From contig CAIUQW010000156.1 of assembly GCA_903901395.1 (NCBI GenBank), forward strand, positions 1-19,170: a DNA stretch of 19,170 bases, read 5' to 3'. Positions 15,225-19,170 of the stretch are shown here, piece by piece (position 1 is the first letter of the stretch; every line of letters begins with the position of its first letter). The notes below the pieces were generated by a model. It did not search any database. It saw only the letters and a list, made by a program, of their open reading frames with translations, and was not told the DNA's origin. The stretch is from an uncultured Chlorobiales bacterium (GTDB lineage: Bacteria; Bacteroidota; Chlorobiia; Chlorobiales; Chlorobiaceae). The translations under genes and the position numbers were made by a program.

Positions 15225-16211
15225 ATGAGCGACCGAAGCCACGCCTTTGCCAGCGACGAACCACCGGAAATCCAGGTTCATCCGCATGACCGCTACCACG
15301 CAGTGATCGACCGGTGCGCCACCCTGCCGCCGCTCCTGACCGCCGTTGTGCATCCGGTAGACGCGCATATGCTGACTGCTGTCGCGGATGCTGTAATGGA
15401 GAGGTTGATCGAGCCAGTGTTGGTCGGCCCCACCGGACGCATCGAAAAAGCGGCGGCTGAGGGCGGAATCGATCTGTCGAGCTGGCGGGTGATCGACGTA
15501 CCGCACAGTCACGCTTCGGCTGAAAAAGCGGTTGAGCTGGCGGTTTCGTGCCAGGTCAAGGCGATCATGAAAGGCTCGCTTCACACAGACGAGCTGCTTG
15601 GGCCAATCGTCGCGCACGGATCGGGGCTGCGCACCGAGCGGCGGCTGTCGCACGCCTATGTGATGGATACAGCGGGATACCATAAGTGGCTCATTGTCAC
15701 TGACTCGGTGGTGAACATTTCGCCGGACTTGAGCACCAAGGCGGACATTTGCCGAAACGCCGTCGATGCCTGGGTGGCGTTGACAGGGGAGTCTCGCCTG
15801 CCGAAAATCGCCGTTCTCGCGGCGGTGGAGGTAGTCAATCCCGCCATGCAGGCCACGCTTGATGCGGCGGCGCTCTGCAAAATGGCCGAGCGAGGCCAGA
15901 TCACCGGATGCATCATCGACGGCCCGCTCGCCTTCGACAACGCCATCAGTCGCGACGCCGCGCAGGAAAAGCGGATCGACTCGCCGGTCGCGGGCGACGC
16001 TGACATTCTGCTCACGCCCGACATCGAGGCGGGCAACATCCTCGCCAAACAGCTCACCTTCATCAGCCACGCCGACGCGGCAGGCGTCGTCATGGGCGCG
16101 AAAGTGCCAATCATCCTCACCAGCCGCGCCGATAACCTGCGTACGCGAGTGCTCTCCTGCGCGTTGGCGGTGCTGGTTCAGAAGGCGAAAGCGGAAGGAC
16201 GGATAAAGTAG
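15225..16211 (+). CDS. Phosphate acyltransferase of the Pta/Ptb family
   Basis: The 328-residue protein matches the phosphate acetyl-/butyryltransferase family, which exchanges CoA and phosphate (acyl-CoA + Pi to acyl-phosphate + CoA). Recognisable blocks are EPVLVGPTGRIEKAA, VKAIMKGSLHTDELLGP, the ITGCIIDGPLAFDNAIS segment, and the C-terminal GDADILLTPDIEAGNILAKQLTF with GVVMGAKVPIILTSRAD, which is a hallmark of Ptb-type enzymes. An N-terminal hydratase domain found in some fused relatives is absent. It begins 71 bases after korB and is likely in the same transcript, so its substrate may be the acyl-CoA made or used by that enzyme. No acetate or butyrate kinase is in the window. Acetyl versus butyryl specificity cannot be read from sequence. 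Confidence 0.87.
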   Translation: MSDRSHAFASDEPPEIQVHPHDRYHAVIDRCATLPPLLTAVVHPVDAHMLTAVADAVMERLIEPVLVGPTGRIEKAAAEGGIDLSSWRVIDVPHSHASAEKAVELAVSCQVKAIMKGSLHTDELLGPIVAHGSGLRTERRLSHAYVMDTAGYHKWLIVTDSVVNISPDLSTKADICRNAVDAWVALTGESRLPKIAVLAAVEVVNPAMQATLDAAALCKMAERGQITGCIIDGPLAFDNAISRDAAQEKRIDSPVAGDADILLTPDIEAGNILAKQLTFISHADAAGVVMGAKVPIILTSRADNLRTRVLSCALAVLVQKAKAEGRIK

Positions 16212-16253
16212 GGGAGTGTTGCCGATTCCATCGCTGAAGTTCCTCTACAACCA

Positions 16254-16288
16254 GAAAAACCCGAATCGCTCCGGGTTCTCTGTTTTTC
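16254..16288 (+). terminator. Intrinsic terminator of the kor-like operon
   Basis: AACCCG (16258-16263) and CGGGTT (16272-16277) pair across an 8-base loop, extended by CAGA/TCTG-like flanks, and TTTTT follows. It lies about 45 bases after the stop of the phosphotransacylase gene. Confidence 0.75.
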
Positions 16289-16327
16289 GATGATACGTCA
16301 TGACAATGCAGGTGCTTAAGCGTAAAA

Positions 16328-17218
16328 TCATTTTGCATTATACGCCGCGGCGAAATAAGGGAGGAATGATTCGAAGTTTCGCCAGCCGGCCATGACCGGG
16401 CGACTGCGGAAATAGTCCGCATTCATCTCGCCCAACCGCATGGCCGCGCCCATCTCGACGTAATTTCGCGCCGTCTCCTCGGGCAGGCCGATGGCAACGA
16501 GATCGTCAAATTCCTCCTCGTCCGTGCGTTCGACCCATCTGATCTCCGGGTTGCCGATAGCGTTGCCAATCATCGAGACGATTTCCGCCGGAGTTTTCTC
16601 GTCGCTGGCGATATAGCTGAAACCCCTGCCAAGATACGCTTCATCCTTGAGCGCCCTTGCGGCAATATCGGCGATGTCAGCCGGGTGCACCAGCACCATC
16701 GGCAGGTCGGCCATATAGTTGCCGGTAATGATACTCTGATGTTTGATCTGGCCGATGGAGTTCAGAAAATTGGTATAGAAATAACCCGCTCGCAAATGAC
16801 GAACATTCACCCCGACCATGGCATCCATCGCCAGCTCGACCTGTGACAAGCCACTGACCGGGCCGCAGTTGTCGATCATATGCGCCCCGATGCTGCTCAG
16901 GTTGACCACCTGTTTCACGCCTGAGACAGTAATTGCTTCGACATAATTCCTGCCAATCCCGGCAATCCATTCCTTCCAGTTGCCGCCGCTGTAGTTAGGC
17001 GGTACCATCGTAAATACGGCATCCGCCCCACGGAAAGTATCGGCGAGAAATACAGCATCTTCCACGGAGCCGATGGCCGCCGTCGCGCCAATTGCCTCGA
17101 TCTCCGCTTTTCGCGCTTCATTGCTGCTGATGACCTTGACCGAGTGCCCCTCTGCGCTCAACTGGGTGGCGAGCGGTTTGCCGATGTGACCCAGCGATCC
17201 GGTAATGACAAAGTGCAT
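16328..17218 (-). CDS. NmrA-type NAD(P)-binding protein
   Basis: The 296-residue product is an atypical short-chain dehydrogenase of the NmrA/quinone-oxidoreductase-2-like group. It opens directly with a Rossmann fold, MHFVITGSLGHIGKPLATQL, with glycine motif GSLGHIG at 7-13. AVFTMVPPNYSGG, VVNLSSIGAHM and YMADLPMVLVHPADIADIAARAL are typical of this family, which lacks the canonical YxxxK catalytic pair in many members. It may be a redox sensor or a reductase of a small substrate. The open frame runs upstream to 17323, but ATG 17218 places the glycine loop where relatives have it, so I prefer it. It is divergent from the polyphosphate kinase gene, with a 270-base spacer. Confidence 0.85.
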   Translation of the reverse strand: MHFVITGSLGHIGKPLATQLSAEGHSVKVISSNEARKAEIEAIGATAAIGSVEDAVFLADTFRGADAVFTMVPPNYSGGNWKEWIAGIGRNYVEAITVSGVKQVVNLSSIGAHMIDNCGPVSGLSQVELAMDAMVGVNVRHLRAGYFYTNFLNSIGQIKHQSIITGNYMADLPMVLVHPADIADIAARALKDEAYLGRGFSYIASDEKTPAEIVSMIGNAIGNPEIRWVERTDEEEFDDLVAIGLPEETARNYVEMGAAMRLGEMNADYFRSRPVMAGWRNFESFLPYFAAAYNAK

Positions 17219-17488
17219 AACTGAGGATTTAGTGTTCTGATGAGCGGCAGCTTCATGAACCGTCATCGCGGAAAATGCATCCTTCTGAAGAATTTGATAA
17301 CACCAACCAGCCCAAGCCATCAAACGGTTCCAGGCTAATCTGCGCTGAACTGGAAGCTGCTGCCGTAGGCGCTTTTATATTATTTATTCTTCATTATTTA
17401 AAGTTAGCGCAATTCATTTCCTTTTTTTACGAACTTCAAGAAATAGCATATCGCCGTATCCATAGGGCAATGTTTCAATGGAGAGTTC

Positions 17489-18373
17489 ATGAAATTCGAT
17501 CTCGACGCCATCAGGATTCAGCCTGGCAAGAAGCCAAATCTGGTCAAACGTCCCACCCGAATCGAACCGGTCTACAGCTCGAAGGAGGAGTATCACGAGC
17601 TGATGACACAGCACGTGTCGCAGTTAAGCAATCTGCAACAAATACTTTACGCCGATAATCGCTACTCGGTGCTCCTCATCTTCCAGGCGATGGACGCCGC
17701 TGGCAAAGACAGCGCCATCCGGCACGTCATGTCCGGCGTCAATCCGCAAGGCTGCCAGGTTTACAGCTTCAAGCACCCGTCACCCAGGGAACTCGAGCAC
17801 GATTTTCTCTGGCGAAGCAATTGCGCGCTGCCCGAACGAGGCCGGATTGGTATCTTCAACCGCTCCTATTACGAGGAGGTGCTCATCGTGCGGGTGCATC
17901 CCGAGATTCTCGAAAGGCAGAACATCCCGAACGACCTCACGCATCACGACAAAGTTTGGGAGCACCGATACCGCTCGATTGTCGATCACGAACGCCATCT
18001 GCACTGCAACGGCACTCGTATCGTCAAATTCTACCTGCACTTGTCGAAGGAAGAGCAGCGCAGGCGCTTTCTGGCTCGAATTGACGACCCTAACAAAAAC
18101 TGGAAATTCAGCGCCGCCGATGTCGAAGAGCGCAAATTCTGGGAGAAATATATAGACGCATATGAAACTTGCCTCCGCAAAACCAGCACCAAAGATGCCC
18201 CCTGGTTTGCAGTTCCGGCAGACGATAAAAAGAATGCCCGGCTGATTGTCTCCCGCATCGTGCTCGACACCCTGGAAAGCCTTGATATCAGATACCCCGA
18301 AACCAGCCCTGAACGCAGAAAAGAGCTGCTCGACATCCGCAAGCGTCTCGAAAATCCAGAAAATGGCAAATAA
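17489..18373 (+). CDS. ppk2: Polyphosphate kinase 2 family protein
   Basis: PPK2 enzymes transfer phosphate between polyphosphate and nucleotides, generally making NTP or NDP from NDP or NMP. The 294-residue product has one PPK2 domain. The Walker A motif is [12 protein letters not shown] (66-77, Lys73), followed by [16 protein letters not shown]; the Walker B block is [15 protein letters not shown] (118-132); and a lid region contains [25 protein letters not shown]. The pattern resembles single-domain class III (AMP/ADP-using) enzymes more than the two-domain ones, but class is inferred. A clear ribosome binding site GGAGAG (17480-17485) stands 3 bases before the ATG. It is a single gene, divergent from the NmrA-type gene, with nothing recognisable after it. 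Confidence 0.93.
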   Translation: MKFDLDAIRIQPGKKPNLVKRPTRIEPVYSSKEEYHELMTQHVSQLSNLQQILYADNRYSVLLIFQAMDAAGKDSAIRHVMSGVNPQGCQVYSFKHPSPRELEHDFLWRSNCALPERGRIGIFNRSYYEEVLIVRVHPEILERQNIPNDLTHHDKVWEHRYRSIVDHERHLHCNGTRIVKFYLHLSKEEQRRRFLARIDDPNKNWKFSAADVEERKFWEKYIDAYETCLRKTSTKDAPWFAVPADDKKNARLIVSRIVLDTLESLDIRYPETSPERRKELLDIRKRLENPENGK

Positions 18374-19030
18374 TTCAAGTTTTAAAACTGCACTAATATT
18401 CAACGGGATGATATATATAAATTGGTTGTACCTGTCTCAATATGAAGTAATATTACATAATTTATATTATACAAATCGGCAGTTTGATAGCATGACTCAG
18501 TTCTCCATATATATCAATATATAGATAATGGCGAAGTCAAGTTGATCACTCGATGAAGTGTTTTTGGGTTGGTGTGATTATACCATATTTCTGATAGGAA
18601 CCGCTAATAATTTGAATCCAGCATCATACAGCGTAAAATGCTTAACCTGAACAGGTAATTATGTAAAGTTACTGAACAAAGTGGTCGCGTAAGGAAAAAA
18701 CGGATTAGTTGTTGGCATCAATCATCAGTATAAGAACATGCGCGGAAACGCTTCGCGGAAAACAACGAAATGAGCTTTTGAGTCTTGCAGACATTAAACG
18801 CTAAATGCCTAATCTTTGGCATTTAGCAGCCTTTGGTCAAGACCATTACATGCTGTCATGAGTGTTTCGAGTTGATCTTGCGTTGCGGAATATTGAAAAC
18901 ATGTATTATTAATTCGGCCATTAAAATTCTCAAAATATTACCCCGAACTTCAGTCCGTGGTATGCAGATAAACCATAACGAATAAAGGCTTTAGCCTAGT
19001 TTCTTACAACGACAGCGATTGGGATTTATT
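18374..19030. other. Intergenic region without recognisable genes
   Basis: No convincing coding frame is seen on either strand in these 657 bases. The left part is very AT-rich (repeated ATAT runs near 18410-18530). Small symmetrical elements are ACCTG-AA-CAGGT (18645-18656), a 10-bp hairpin at 18800-18827, and AGGCT-TT-AGCCT (18986-18997). The stretch CCCCGAACTTCAGTCCG near 18941-18957 and the AGGC/GCCT hairpin remind me of IS200/IS605 end structures, but no transposase is present, so this is only a hint of old mobile-element debris. Confidence 0.5.
18800..18827. repeat. Perfect 10-bp hairpin
   Basis: GCTAAATGCC (18800-18809) and GGCATTTAGC (18818-18827) are perfect inverted repeats with an 8-base loop. 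No U-tract follows on either side, so it is not a standard terminator. Role unknown. Confidence 0.6.
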
Positions 19031-19170
19031 GGTTCCTCGCTGTTTCAAGTGGGTAAGCTGAAATTGAGTTTACCGCTGATCAGGTAAATCATCGTGATGA
19101 GATTTCTGTGCGTGCGATAGCCCCGCGCTCGCGCTTTGGCGGCCTGAACCAGACTGTTGAGACCCTCCAG
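19031..19170 (-). mobile_element. ISL3-family insertion sequence, 3' end
   Basis: The transposase C-terminus at 19045-19170 and a terminal sequence starting GGTTCCTCGCTGTTTCAAG at 19031 give the right-hand (transposase 3') end of the element. ISL3 ends commonly begin with GG and run into the transposase stop within some 20-30 bases, as here. ISL3 elements duplicate 8 bases; the adjoining host octamer would be GATTTATT (19023-19030). The other end lies outside the window, so neither inverted repeat nor duplication can be confirmed. Confidence 0.65.
19045..19170 (-). CDS. ISL3-family transposase, C-terminal part
   Basis: The last 41 residues are visible. They read LEGLNSLVQAAKARARGYRT, then NLITMIYLISGKL, and end with stop at 19045-19047. 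The pattern EGLNxLxQxAKxxARGYR followed by a TMIYLIxGKL segment is the standard C-terminus of ISL3-type DDE transposases, which cut and paste the element. The stop codon falls inside or next to the terminal inverted repeat. The rest of the gene is beyond the right edge, so intactness cannot be judged. Confidence 0.82.
   Translation of the reverse strand: MEGLNSLVQAAKARARGYRTHRNLITMIYLISGKLNFSLPT

Noticed and set aside
17219..17323. Upstream start for the NmrA-type gene
   Set aside because: It would put 35 unrelated residues before a Rossmann strand that normally begins the protein.
18374..19030. CRISPR array, tRNA or structured RNA in the gene-poor end
   Set aside because: No regularly spaced repeats and no tRNA-like cloverleaf were seen; only isolated hairpins.

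Overview
The window reads as chromosomal DNA of a green sulfur bacterium (Chlorobiaceae, most like Chlorobaculum). The main reason is a side-by-side aclB-aclA pair for two-subunit ATP citrate lyase, the diagnostic enzyme of the reductive TCA cycle. A flavoprotein sulfide:quinone reductase of the SqrF type and an alpha/beta 2-oxoacid:ferredoxin oxidoreductase lie nearby. Core genes are GC-rich with strong third-position G/C. Several interspersed genes and spacers are clearly AT-rich and look acquired.

Layout. Bases 1-206 hold the start of argC on the minus strand, with a promoter and a textbook ARG box in front of it. Bases 382-2602 hold a tight plus-strand pair: a membrane-anchored PstS-like binding protein and a membrane GGDEF diguanylate cyclase. 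Behind it is a decayed fragment of a FetB-type (UPF0014) permease at 2672-2888. Bases 2900-5470 are a looser, mostly AT-rich accessory stretch with a membrane-anchored unknown protein, an XRE-type regulator and a TVGYGD potassium channel. lgt follows on the minus strand (5624-6493), closed by a strong hairpin.

The carbon/energy block runs from 6570 to 16288. It has aclB and aclA with a good promoter and a terminator, then an AT-rich 391-residue protein with a HEPN-type RNDLLH motif (9908-11083), then the minus-strand SQR gene. Facing the SQR gene across a short intergenic region with repeated ATGCC/GGCAT half-sites is a kor-like operon: a fused gamma-alpha subunit, an overlapping beta subunit, and a phosphotransacylase-family gene. 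Functionally, SQR takes electrons from sulfide, ferredoxin-linked 2-oxoacid synthesis uses reductant, and ATP citrate lyase releases acetyl-CoA from citrate. The last gene suggests that acyl-CoA is turned into acyl-phosphate.

Bases 16328-18373 hold an NmrA-type NAD(P)-binding protein (minus) and a PPK2-family polyphosphate kinase (plus). The last 0.8 kb has no recognisable host gene. It contains a perfect hairpin and ends in the 3' end of an ISL3-family insertion sequence whose outer boundary I place at 19031. No tRNA, rRNA or CRISPR array was seen.
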